Origin: Methanobrevibacter sp.
GTDB taxonomy: Archaea; Methanobacteriota; Methanobacteria; Methanobacteriales; Methanobacteriaceae
DNA length: 64,000 nt
Direction of reading: 5' to 3'
Assembly (NCBI RefSeq): GCF_015062935.1
Contig: NZ_SUTM01000008.1
Coordinates: 42,361 to 106,360 of the forward strand
Shown: positions 18,731 to 27,055 of the stretch, in pieces
Layout of the letters: every line of letters starts with the position of its first letter
Numbering within the stretch: position 1 is the first letter of the stretch
Program-made: the position numbers and the translations under genes
The notes under the pieces: generated by a model
Database searches by the model: none
Seen by the model: the letters and a program-made list of their open reading frames with translations, nothing else
What the model was told of the DNA's origin: nothing

Positions 18731-19423
18731 ATGACTATTTCTTTTGAACTAAAAAACTATTTGCTGAAAAACGGTGCAATAGAGGTAGGATATGCAGATA
18801 TAGAAAATTTCACACCCAAAAAAGACTTAAATACAGGCATTGTTTTTTATATCACATACCCCAAGGAAATAATAAAAAATATGAAAAATGCACCCACAAA
18901 AGAATATGTAGAAGAATTAGTTAGTTTAAACACACGTTTAGATGAATTAGGTATGAAATGTGAAGAATATCTGATAAATAAAGGTTTTAATGCATATGCC
19001 CAAACAAAAAAAAGATTGGGAACTGATTTTGGTGAATTTAATTCCTTTGAGCTACCACATAAAACCATAGCCACACGTGCAGGTCTTGGCTGGATTGGAA
19101 AATCAGCACTATTTACAACAAAAAAATACGGATCCGCCTTAAGATTATCCTCTGTTTTAACTGATGCACCTTTAAAAATTGGAACTCCAATACTAAAATC
19201 CCAATGTGGAAAATGTATGGAATGTAGAAATGCATGTCCCGGAGGCGCCATAAGCGGGAAAGAATGGAACTACAGACTTAAACGTAACGAATTTTACGAC
19301 GATAAAAAATGTGAAAAATATGCATTAAAAGTTTCAGAAGAAAATCTGGGAAAAGCAGATACGGTATGTGGAAAATGTATCTATGCATGTCCACATACAC
19401 AAAGATATATTAAAAAATCATAA
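18731..19423 (+). CDS. QueG-like double [4Fe-4S] cluster protein
   Basis: This 230-residue protein resembles epoxyqueuosine reductase QueG. The conserved block RAGLGWIGKSALFTTKKYGS (about 112-131) is the QueG-type cofactor-pocket region, and ferredoxin-type motifs CGKCMECRNACP and CGKCIYACP give two clusters near the C-terminus. QueG itself is over 300 residues with a HEAT-like tail, so this is a shorter relative and probably not a true queuosine enzyme. It lies between two nickel/peptide transporter operons with their promoter element upstream. A redox role tied to the imported metal or ligand is possible but unproven. Its 3' end overlaps the GNAT gene by 6 bp. Confidence 0.75.
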   Translation: MTISFELKNYLLKNGAIEVGYADIENFTPKKDLNTGIVFYITYPKEIIKNMKNAPTKEYVEELVSLNTRLDELGMKCEEYLINKGFNAYAQTKKRLGTDFGEFNSFELPHKTIATRAGLGWIGKSALFTTKKYGSALRLSSVLTDAPLKIGTPILKSQCGKCMECRNACPGGAISGKEWNYRLKRNEFYDDKKCEKYALKVSEENLGKADTVCGKCIYACPHTQRYIKKS

Positions 19424-19978
19424 TTTTACAGCATAGCGAAAATCATTCGCTGAAGGATTAATTTCTAATCCCCTAATAGTTTTATCCATATGAACTGTTT
19501 CAAGCTCATCATTTGCATCCAGAACAACAACAAAACCCATCTTTGTCCAGAATTCCAAAGCACCATTTAAATTCTTATGAGTATGCAAGTAAATTTTTTC
19601 AAAATCGGCATCATTGGCAAAATTTTCTGCAATACTGAATAATTTTGAAGCTAAACCGCAACGACGATATTCCTCATCAACAAACAGTCTCCAAATACTG
19701 GAGGTTGCATCTTTCGAATACAGAGATCCAAATTCAGAAAAATCTTTGTCATAAGCTCTAATGCCAATTGTTCCAATAATTTCACCAGATTTAAAATAAG
19801 CGACGAAAAAATTATTACGTTCAGGATTAATGTAATAATCCTCCATTTTTATAATATCTTCATGCCATTCAGGAACATAATCATACCCAAATTCTTTTTT
19901 AATCATTTTAAACAAAAATTCTTGAACATCCCTAATCTGTTTTGAATCATTGCCTAACGGTTTAATTATAACATTCAT
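19418..19978 (-). CDS. GNAT family N-acetyltransferase (paralogue 2)
   Basis: This 186-residue single-domain GNAT is paralogous to the gene at 14321-14827. Shared blocks include IGIRAYDKDFSEFGSLYSKD, SIWRLFVDEEYRR (motif A) and KIYLHTHKNLNGALEFW. It has about 20 extra C-terminal residues. The substrate is unknown. The gene is divergent from a transporter ATPase gene, and the 141-bp space between them has a pair of GTATTAC/GTAATAC elements. Start ATG at 19978 after GGGTGTTTT. Confidence 0.85.
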   Translation of the reverse strand: MNVIIKPLGNDSKQIRDVQEFLFKMIKKEFGYDYVPEWHEDIIKMEDYYINPERNNFFVAYFKSGEIIGTIGIRAYDKDFSEFGSLYSKDATSSIWRLFVDEEYRRCGLASKLFSIAENFANDADFEKIYLHTHKNLNGALEFWTKMGFVVVLDANDELETVHMDKTIRGLEINPSANDFRYAVKL

Positions 19979-19992
19979 GAAAACACCCGTAA

Positions 19993-20035
19993 AAGTATTA
20001 CATTTATTACAAAATATATGTTATTAGTAATACTT
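19993..20035. promoter_or_regulatory. Paired GTATTAC/GTAATAC operator, GNAT 2 / ATPase promoters
   Basis: AAGTATTACAT (19993-20003) and TAGTAATACTT (20025-20035) start 32 bp apart, the same spacing as at 18430-18472. They lie between the divergent GNAT and ATPase genes and could control both. Confidence 0.7.
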
Positions 20036-20119
20036 TTTTAAATATTTTGATTAACTTTAATATTGATAAAGTACAAATTAGTATTTAAAGATTACCATTT
20101 GATTATGTAAGGTGAATAT

Positions 20120-21067
20120 ATGGAGAAATTACTAGATGTAGAAAACGTTTCAATTTCATTTATACAATACACAAAAGGTTTGAATCAGCAAAACCTGCAA
20201 GTTATCACCGATTTAACATTAGATATCTCCGAAGGTGAAATTTTAGCAGTTTTAGGCTCAAGTGGATCTGGAAAAAGCCTTCTTGCACATGCAATTTTCG
20301 GAATTCTTCCAGAAAATGCAAAACTAAACGGAAAGATAAAATTCAAAGGAAAAGAACTGTCTCAAAAAGACAAGGAAGAGATAAGAGGAAAAGATATGGT
20401 TCTTGTACCACAATCTGTTAACTTCCTTGACCCCTTAATGAAAATATCCGACCAGGCAATTGGCCATACAGAAAATGATGCGGAAAGAAATGAAAAGAAA
20501 CAGAAACAAAGAAAAATATTTGAACATTACAATCTTGGACCAGAAGTAGATGAAATGTATCCTTTCCAACTATCAGGAGGAATGGCAAGAAGAGTATTGG
20601 TATCAACAGCATTACTATCCAATCCAAAACTTGTGGTAGCAGACGAACCAACCCCAGGTTTAGATGAAAAAACTGTGAAAGAGACTCTGAATCATTTTAA
20701 ACATATGAAAGATGACAACATAGGCGTTTTATTAATCACACACGATATTCATGCGGCACTAGAAGTGGCGGATAGAATAGGAATATTCTACTCAGGATAC
20801 GTAATAGAAATAGCAGAAAACAAAGACTTCACAGGAGATGGAGAAAACCTCCTACACCCATACACAAAAGCACTATACAAAGCACTGCCAGCAAACGGAT
20901 TCGAACTAACTAAAGGACACCAACCACTACACGGAGAAATACCAAACGGATGCCCATACTACGACAGATGCGAAATGCGCTTTGACAGATGCAAACAGGA
21001 AAGACCACAACTAATCGACCTGGGAAACAAAAAAGTAAGATGCTTTAAATACGAAGAAGGTGATTAA
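20120..21067 (+). CDS. Nickel/peptide-type ABC ATPase (NikD/DppD-like, copy 1)
   Basis: This 315-residue ATPase of a family 5 importer has Walker A GSSGSGKS at about 47-54, signature LSGGMARRV, Walker B LVVADEPT, and switch His in LLITHDIH. The C-terminal oligopeptide-transporter tail has the paired Cys motif CPYYDRCEMRFDRC, which holds a cluster or metal in some members. It is followed 2 bp later by the partner ATPase. Neither is next to a permease, so they presumably serve the permeases at 14.9-16.7 kb. The last roughly 280 bp are nearly identical to copy 2 at 25492, unlike the more diverged 5' part. Confidence 0.9.
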   Translation: MEKLLDVENVSISFIQYTKGLNQQNLQVITDLTLDISEGEILAVLGSSGSGKSLLAHAIFGILPENAKLNGKIKFKGKELSQKDKEEIRGKDMVLVPQSVNFLDPLMKISDQAIGHTENDAERNEKKQKQRKIFEHYNLGPEVDEMYPFQLSGGMARRVLVSTALLSNPKLVVADEPTPGLDEKTVKETLNHFKHMKDDNIGVLLITHDIHAALEVADRIGIFYSGYVIEIAENKDFTGDGENLLHPYTKALYKALPANGFELTKGHQPLHGEIPNGCPYYDRCEMRFDRCKQERPQLIDLGNKKVRCFKYEEGD

Positions 21068-21069
21068 CA

Positions 21070-21684
21070 ATGAAACTCAAAGCAGAAAACATATCTTTCA
21101 AATATCCTTCCGCTAAAAATTACATATTAAAAGACATTAATCTTGAACTTGACAATAATAAGGTAATTGGTTTAATTGGTGACAGTGGAAGTGGAAAATC
21201 CACATTATGTAAAATCTTATCAGGATATGTAACAAAATTTGAAGGGAGGGTTACATTCGATGGAAATCCATTGCCTAAAAAAGGATTCAAACCTGTACAA
21301 TTGATTTATCAACACCCTGAAAAGGTAATGAATCCAAAATGGAAAATGAAAGAGGTTTTGGAAGAATCATGGGATGTTAATGATGAAATGCTGTCAGAAT
21401 TCGGTATCCAAAAATCCTGGCTGACAAGATTTCCTCAAGAGTTATCCGGTGGAGAACTTCAAAGATTCTCCGTTTTAAGGTCACTTAATCCAAATACCAA
21501 ATTTTTAATTGCAGATGAAATGACCACCATGCTTGATGCAATCACACAGGTGCAGATTTTAGATTCAGTTTTGAAAATAGTAAAACAAAGAAACATGGGA
21601 TTTTTACTTGTAAGTCATGACATGGATTTGGTGGAAACCATTTGTGATGAAAAAATCTATCTCAAAGACATCAACAACATCTAA
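21070..21684 (+). CDS. Nickel/peptide-type ABC ATPase (NikE/DppF-like, copy 1)
   Basis: This 204-residue ATPase partners the preceding gene. It has Walker A GDSGSGKST at about 36-44, signature LSGGELQRFSVLRSL, Walker B FLIADEMT (Glu-Met instead of Glu-Pro after the catalytic acid), and LVSHDMD. It lacks the C-terminal oligopeptide tail of longer DppF proteins, as does its paralogue at 26441. Start ATG at 21070 after GAAGGTGATTAACA. Confidence 0.9.
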   Translation: MKLKAENISFKYPSAKNYILKDINLELDNNKVIGLIGDSGSGKSTLCKILSGYVTKFEGRVTFDGNPLPKKGFKPVQLIYQHPEKVMNPKWKMKEVLEESWDVNDEMLSEFGIQKSWLTRFPQELSGGELQRFSVLRSLNPNTKFLIADEMTTMLDAITQVQILDSVLKIVKQRNMGFLLVSHDMDLVETICDEKIYLKDINNI

Positions 21685-21740
21685 TATTAATATATTTTTT
21701 TAATCAACCACCACCTATTCTAAATTTTAATATATAAATA

Positions 21741-21892
21741 AAGTAATACTTAGTTTATAAATAAATGAAAAATAAGTAATAAAATAATACTTTTTTTAAA
21801 AAATATTCAAATTTGTAATACTCTTTTTAGAAACTTTTAAATAACTAAATTTAATAATAATTAAATAATTGTTATTAATTATAATAATACTT
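21741..21892. promoter_or_regulatory. Cluster of GTAATAC elements before binding-protein gene 2
   Basis: The 260-bp gap carries AAGTAATACTT (21741-21751, perfect palindrome), AAGTAATA (21774-21781), AAATAATACTT (21782-21792), TTGTAATACTC (21813-21823) and TAATAATACTT (21882-21892). The last lies 53 bp from the ATG of the second binding protein. It is the densest cluster of this element in the window. Confidence 0.65.
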
Positions 21893-21944
21893 TTTTTAAA
21901 ATAATTATGACAATTATATTTTATATGATTATGGAGATAATATA

Positions 21945-23570
21945 ATGGATACTAAATACATTATTGGAATAGTAGCTGTTATTCTAATAGCTATAATTGC
22001 TGGAGCAGTCCTCATGGGAGGATCATCCACACAAAGAGCTGACGACGAACTCGTAGTTGCTGCTTACAGTCACGGAGGAGAACCAGAAGCTGGTTTTGAT
22101 CCAATACTTGGGTGGAACTACTTAGCAGAACCTTTAATTCAATCAACATTATTAAAAATGACCCCTAACATGACCTATAAAAACGATTTGGCCTCAAGTT
22201 GGGAAGCAAACGACAACTTTACTGAATATACAGTGAAAATCAAAGACGGCATTAAATTTACAGACAATACTACCTTAGATGCTGAAGACGTAGCATTCAC
22301 ATATAACACTGCTGCAACAACCGGAGCAAGTGAACTGGACTTTACCAGTTTGGAAAATGCTACAGCAACTGACAAAAACACAGTAGTTTTCAAATTAAAC
22401 AGACCGGACTCTACTTTTGTAGATAAATTCGCATACTTAGGTATTGTTCCATCAGATTCATACAACAACGAAACTTACGGATCCAACCCTGTAGGTTCCG
22501 GACCATATAAATTTGTACAATGGGACAAAGGTCAACAAGTAATCCTTGAGAAAAACCCTGATTACTACGGAAAACAACCTGAATTTAACAAATTAACCAT
22601 TCTCTTTGAAATGAATGATGCTGCATTTAACTCTGCTAAAAACCACGAAGTTGATGTAGCTGCAGTACCATTAGCATATGCTAATGAAACCATCGAAGGA
22701 TACAACATGAGCTTACTCGACACCATTGACGTGAGAGGATTATCCTTACCAGTTGTAAACAACACAGGTAACACTACCGAAGACGGTAACCCAATCGGTA
22801 ACAACGTAACTGCAGACAAAGCAATAAGAGAAGCATTAAACTACGGTATTAACAGAACTGCAATTGCACAAGGTGCATTAAACGGATTCGGATACCCTAA
22901 CTACGACGGTATTGCACACCAATTACCATGGGCAAATGCTGAAGTGAACAACATTTCCGACGGTGATGTTGACAGAGCTAAAGAAATCTTAGCACAAGGC
23001 GGATGGAACGACACTGACGGTGACGGAATTGTTGAAAAAGATGGAATGAAAGCATCCATTAATGTATACTATTCATCAGATGCAACAGAAAGACAAGCTA
23101 TTGCTGTAACCATTTCTGAACAAGCAAAAGAATTCGGTATTGAAGTAAACGCTACTGGTTCCAACTGGGATGAAATGGGATCTCACGTAAACAGTGACCC
23201 TATCGTATGGGGTTGGGGTTCAACTGACCCATCCACCATGTACAACCAGTACTACAGTGGAGGCATCGGCCAAGGATACAGTAACCCTGCTTCAATCAAC
23301 AACAGTGCTGTTGACGCACACATTAACAATGCAATGTCTATGGACCGTGAATCTTCATACTCCGAATGGTCTGCAGTTTCATGGGACGGAAGCAACGGTA
23401 TTTCCCCATTAGGTGACGCAGCATGGTTATGGGCTGGAGAAATCAAATACGGATACTTCGTAGATAACAGTTTAGATATCTCTGAAGATACCGCTCTCTT
23501 ACAACCTCACGGTGGAGACATCTTCTCCAACATCTACGACTGGCATCGTGTTTCTTCAATAGAACAATAG
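21945..23570 (+). CDS. Family 5 ABC substrate-binding protein (paralogue 2)
   Basis: This 541-residue secreted, membrane-anchored binding protein is paralogous to 16770-18386. The anchor is YIIGIVAVILIAIIAGAVLM. SBP_bac_5 motifs include YTVKIKDGIKFTDNTTLDAE, GSGPYKFVQWDKGQ and REALNYGINRTAI. Codons are more C-rich than in the neighbours (AAC, GAC, TAC), which suggests strong expression. The ligand is undetermined (nickel, chelate or peptide). It is followed by both permeases and both ATPases in one direction, a complete importer. Start ATG at 21945 after GGAGATAATATA. Confidence 0.92.
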   Translation: MDTKYIIGIVAVILIAIIAGAVLMGGSSTQRADDELVVAAYSHGGEPEAGFDPILGWNYLAEPLIQSTLLKMTPNMTYKNDLASSWEANDNFTEYTVKIKDGIKFTDNTTLDAEDVAFTYNTAATTGASELDFTSLENATATDKNTVVFKLNRPDSTFVDKFAYLGIVPSDSYNNETYGSNPVGSGPYKFVQWDKGQQVILEKNPDYYGKQPEFNKLTILFEMNDAAFNSAKNHEVDVAAVPLAYANETIEGYNMSLLDTIDVRGLSLPVVNNTGNTTEDGNPIGNNVTADKAIREALNYGINRTAIAQGALNGFGYPNYDGIAHQLPWANAEVNNISDGDVDRAKEILAQGGWNDTDGDGIVEKDGMKASINVYYSSDATERQAIAVTISEQAKEFGIEVNATGSNWDEMGSHVNSDPIVWGWGSTDPSTMYNQYYSGGIGQGYSNPASINNSAVDAHINNAMSMDRESSYSEWSAVSWDGSNGISPLGDAAWLWAGEIKYGYFVDNSLDISEDTALLQPHGGDIFSNIYDWHRVSSIEQ

Positions 23571-23639
23571 ACAGATGAATTTTTAGAGTTAAATTTTTAT
23601 TTAACTCTCTCTTTTTCCCTTTTTTAAGGAGATTTAATA

Positions 23640-24629
23640 ATGAATAAAGAAAGATTACTCAAATTTTTAGGAAAAAAAATTGTCCGTTTTGTAATCTTGC
23701 TTATTTGTGTCATATTGTTGAGTTTTTTATTACTTGATTTATCACCTATAAACCCTGTTAAAACTTACATCAGCAATGTAGTGATATCTCAAGACCAAAT
23801 TGCCCAGTTAGAAGCTTATTGGGGTGTAAATGAACCAATTACAAGCAAAATGGCGAATTGGTTTGCAAATGTTATACAAGGTAATTTAGGTACCTCTTTA
23901 ATATTCAGAGTACCTGTAATTGATGTTATTTTAGAAAGATTTACAGCATCCCTTGTATTGATGTTAGCATCATGGGCATTCTCCGGAATTTTAGGATTCC
24001 TATTAGGAGTTATTGCAGGATTTAAAAAAGACACAATAATTGACAAAGCAATAAAAGTTTACTGTTACGTTTTACAATCTGCACCAACATTCTGGATTGC
24101 ATTAATCATCCTCATGGTATTCAGTATTTATTTAGGATGGTTCCCGACAGGACTTGGTGTTCCTATAGGCACATTAAGTGAAAATGTTTCATTTTGGGAT
24201 TGGTTAAACCGTTTAATATTACCTATGATTACACTAAGTATCGTTGGAGTAGCTTCAATTGCATTATACACCAGAGATAAGTTAATCGATGAAATGAACA
24301 GTGATTATTTCTTATTTGCAAAAGCAAGAGGAGAAAGCGGTTGGAATTTAATTAAAAGACATGGTATTAGGAATATTTTGCTTCCTGCAATCACCTTACA
24401 GTTCTTAGGATTTTCAGAATTATTCGGTGGTGCAGTTTTAGTAGAACAGATATTCACATACCCTGGAATTGGACAGGCTGCAGTTTCAGCAGGACTTAGA
24501 AGTGATGTTCCGCTTCTTTTAGGAATTGTTATATTCAGTGCAATATTCGTATATTGCGGAAACTTAATTGCTGATTTATTATACAATTTCGTTGATCCAA
24601 GAATTAAAGAAGGTGAAAATGATGGCTAA
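23640..24629 (+). CDS. Nickel/peptide-type ABC permease (NikB/DppB-like, copy 2)
   Basis: This 329-residue permease has the same length as its paralogue at 15728 and the same motifs: NLGTSLIFRVPV, the EAA loop DYFLFAKARGESGWNLIKRH then IRNILLPA, and the end VDPRIKEG. It has about six helices in the cytoplasmic membrane. The ATG at 23640 follows AAGGAGATTTAATA. It overlaps the second permease by 8 bp. Confidence 0.92.
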   Translation: MNKERLLKFLGKKIVRFVILLICVILLSFLLLDLSPINPVKTYISNVVISQDQIAQLEAYWGVNEPITSKMANWFANVIQGNLGTSLIFRVPVIDVILERFTASLVLMLASWAFSGILGFLLGVIAGFKKDTIIDKAIKVYCYVLQSAPTFWIALIILMVFSIYLGWFPTGLGVPIGTLSENVSFWDWLNRLILPMITLSIVGVASIALYTRDKLIDEMNSDYFLFAKARGESGWNLIKRHGIRNILLPAITLQFLGFSELFGGAVLVEQIFTYPGIGQAAVSAGLRSDVPLLLGIVIFSAIFVYCGNLIADLLYNFVDPRIKEGENDG

Positions 24630-25482
24630 CTCTGAAAACGGTCCGAGCATATACAATCCATTTGCAAGAATGAATTTAAGAACTAAAACATTATTGACAA
24701 TCGGATTATCAGTTTTTATTTTAGTTATTGTTGTAATTTCTAGCTTCTTTATTAATTCTGCAGACATAACAACCAACTTCCAAGCAATGAATAAACCGCC
24801 ATCCTTTGAACATTTATTCGGTACTGACTGGATGGGTAGAGACATGTTTACCCGTACTCTAAAAGGATTAGGTTTAAGTGTTCAGATTGGTGCTGGAGCA
24901 TCTATATTAAGCAGTGTTATCGCTATTGCTTTAGCATTCTTAGGAAGTATAAATAAATATTTAGACAGTTTCATGTCATGGTTAATTGATTTGTTCTTAT
25001 CCATTCCACATATTTTATTAATCATCTTAATTTCAATTGCTTTAGGCGGAGGAGCATTCGGTGTAACTATAGGAGTAGCTATAACACACTGGACATCCCT
25101 TGCAAGAGTTTTAAGAGCGGAAATTAAGCAGATTCAGACATCAGATTTCGTAAAATTGTCTGAAAGATTTGGAAAATCAAGGTTATGGATTGCAAGAAAA
25201 CAGATATTGCCGTTAGTTACAACCCAGATTATCGTAGGAACAATTTTAATTTTCCCACATGCAATTATGCACGAAGCAAGTGTAACATTTTTAGGTTTCG
25301 GACTTTCACCTCACGAACCTGCAATCGGTATCATTTTATCCGAATCCATGAAATATCTTGCAACAGGTAACTGGTGGTTGGCATTGTTCCCAGGTTTAGC
25401 ATTATTAATATTGGTATTGTTATTTGATATTGCTGGAGAAAACATTAAAAAGATACTTGACCCTACAAGTGCAAATGAATAA
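24622..25482 (+). CDS. Nickel/peptide-type ABC permease (NikC/DppC-like, copy 2)
   Basis: This permease of about 286 residues carries SFEHLFGTDWMGRDMFTRTLKG and the EAA loop LRAEIKQIQTSDFVKLSERFG. I use the second of two adjacent ATGs (24622, MANSENG), six bases after GGTG; the first at 24619 is equally in frame, and upstream in-frame starts lie inside the previous gene. It is followed 9 bp later by the ATPase pair. Confidence 0.92.
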   Translation: MANSENGPSIYNPFARMNLRTKTLLTIGLSVFILVIVVISSFFINSADITTNFQAMNKPPSFEHLFGTDWMGRDMFTRTLKGLGLSVQIGAGASILSSVIAIALAFLGSINKYLDSFMSWLIDLFLSIPHILLIILISIALGGGAFGVTIGVAITHWTSLARVLRAEIKQIQTSDFVKLSERFGKSRLWIARKQILPLVTTQIIVGTILIFPHAIMHEASVTFLGFGLSPHEPAIGIILSESMKYLATGNWWLALFPGLALLILVLLFDIAGENIKKILDPTSANE

Positions 25483-25491
25483 GGTGATAAC

Positions 25492-26451
25492 ATGGAAAAA
25501 CTATTAGATGTTGAAAACGTTTCAATTTCATTCATTCAATATACCCAAGGTTTAAATCAAAGAGACCTGAAAGTTATCACCGATTTAACACTAGACATAT
25601 CTGAAGGTGAAATTTTAGCAGTTTTAGGTTCAAGTGGATTAGGAAAAAGTCTTCTAGCACACGCAATATTCGGAATCCTACCAGAAAACGCAAACCTAAA
25701 CGGAAAAATCAAATACAAAGGAAAAGAACTAAGCCAAAAAGACAAAGAAGAAATTAGAGGAAAAGATATGGTGCTGGTACCTCAATCAGTGAATTTTCTT
25801 GATCCCCTAATGAAAATATCCGACCAAGCAATAGGACAAACAGCAAATGATGATGAAAGAAAAGAGAAAAAACAAAAACAAAGAGAAATCTTCGAACACT
25901 ACAACCTAGGACCAGAAGTCGACGAAATGTACCCATTCCAACTATCCGGAGGAATGGCAAGAAGAGTACTCGTATCCACCGCACTACTATCAGACCCAAA
26001 ACTGGTAGTAGCAGACGAACCAACACCCGGATTGGATGAAAAAACAGTGCAAGAAACTTTAAATCATTTTAAACATATGAAAGATGACAACATTGGAGTC
26101 TTATTGATTACACATGACATCCATGCAGCACTGGAAGTAGCAGATAGAATTGGAATATTCTACTCAGGATACGTAATCGAAATCGCAGAAAACAAAGACT
26201 TCTCAGGAGACGGAGAAAACCTCCTGCACCCATACACAAAAGCACTATACAAAGCACTGCCAGCAAACGGATTCGAACTAACCAAAGGACACCAACCACT
26301 ACACGGAGAAATACCAAACGGATGCCCATACTACGACAGATGCGACATGCACTTTGACAGATGCAAACAGGAAAGACCACAACTAATCGACCTAGGAAAC
26401 AAAAAAGTAAGATGCTTTAAATACGAAGAAGGTGTTGAAGATGGAACTTAA
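25492..26451 (+). CDS. Nickel/peptide-type ABC ATPase (NikD/DppD-like, copy 2)
   Basis: This 319-residue ATPase is a close paralogue of 20120-21067. Walker A reads GSSGLGKS where copy 1 has GSSGSGKS, which still fits GxxGxGKS. The signature LSGGMARRV, VVADEPTPG and the tail motif CPYYDRCDMHFDRC are present. The stretch from about 26158 to 26434 is about 97% identical to copy 1 by my hand alignment, while the first half differs at many synonymous sites, which fits gene conversion. It overlaps the next ATPase gene by 11 bp. Confidence 0.92.
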   Translation: MEKLLDVENVSISFIQYTQGLNQRDLKVITDLTLDISEGEILAVLGSSGLGKSLLAHAIFGILPENANLNGKIKYKGKELSQKDKEEIRGKDMVLVPQSVNFLDPLMKISDQAIGQTANDDERKEKKQKQREIFEHYNLGPEVDEMYPFQLSGGMARRVLVSTALLSDPKLVVADEPTPGLDEKTVQETLNHFKHMKDDNIGVLLITHDIHAALEVADRIGIFYSGYVIEIAENKDFSGDGENLLHPYTKALYKALPANGFELTKGHQPLHGEIPNGCPYYDRCDMHFDRCKQERPQLIDLGNKKVRCFKYEEGVEDGT

Positions 26452-27055
26452 AGGAACCAATATTTCATATAAATACCCCTCTGCAAAAAACTACATATTA
26501 AAGGATATTGACATATGTATCCCCAACGATAAAATCATAGGTTTTGTTGGAGACAGCGGTAGCGGAAAATCAACACTATGCAAAATACTTGCAGGCCACA
26601 TAAATAAGTTCGAAGGCAATGTAACACTCGACGGCAAAGAATTGCCTAAAAAAGAATTCTGCCCAGTTCAGTTAATTTTCCAGCACCCTGAAAAGGTAAT
26701 GAATCCAAAATGGAAAATGAAAGATGTTCTGGAAGAATCCTGGAAAGTTGATGATACATTATTATCTGAATTCGGTATACAAAAATCCTGGATGACAAGA
26801 TTTCCCCAAGAGCTTTCAGGAGGAGAATTGCAAAGATTCTCCGTTCTAAGAGCATTAAATCCAAAAACCAAATTCATAATTGCTGACGAAATGACCACAA
26901 TGCTTGATGCAATCACACAAGTGCAGATCATAGATTCCGTATTGAAAATAGTAAGGCAAAGAAACATGGGATTCCTGCTAGTAAGTCACGATAAAGACTT
27001 GGTACATACAATCTGTGATGACATAATTTATTTAAAGGATATTAATGGTGTCTAA
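26441..27055 (+). CDS. Nickel/peptide-type ABC ATPase (NikE/DppF-like, copy 2)
   Basis: This 204-residue ATPase has exactly the length of its paralogue at 21070. It has Walker A GDSGSGKST, signature LSGGELQRFSVLRAL, Walker B FIIADEMT and LVSHDKD. The ATG at 26441 lies six bases after GGTG; a GTG nine bases upstream is possible but less likely. It is the last gene of the five-gene importer operon, overlapping the end of the convergent MATE gene by 4 bp. Confidence 0.92.
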   Translation: MELKGTNISYKYPSAKNYILKDIDICIPNDKIIGFVGDSGSGKSTLCKILAGHINKFEGNVTLDGKELPKKEFCPVQLIFQHPEKVMNPKWKMKDVLEESWKVDDTLLSEFGIQKSWMTRFPQELSGGELQRFSVLRALNPKTKFIIADEMTTMLDAITQVQIIDSVLKIVRQRNMGFLLVSHDKDLVHTICDDIIYLKDINGV

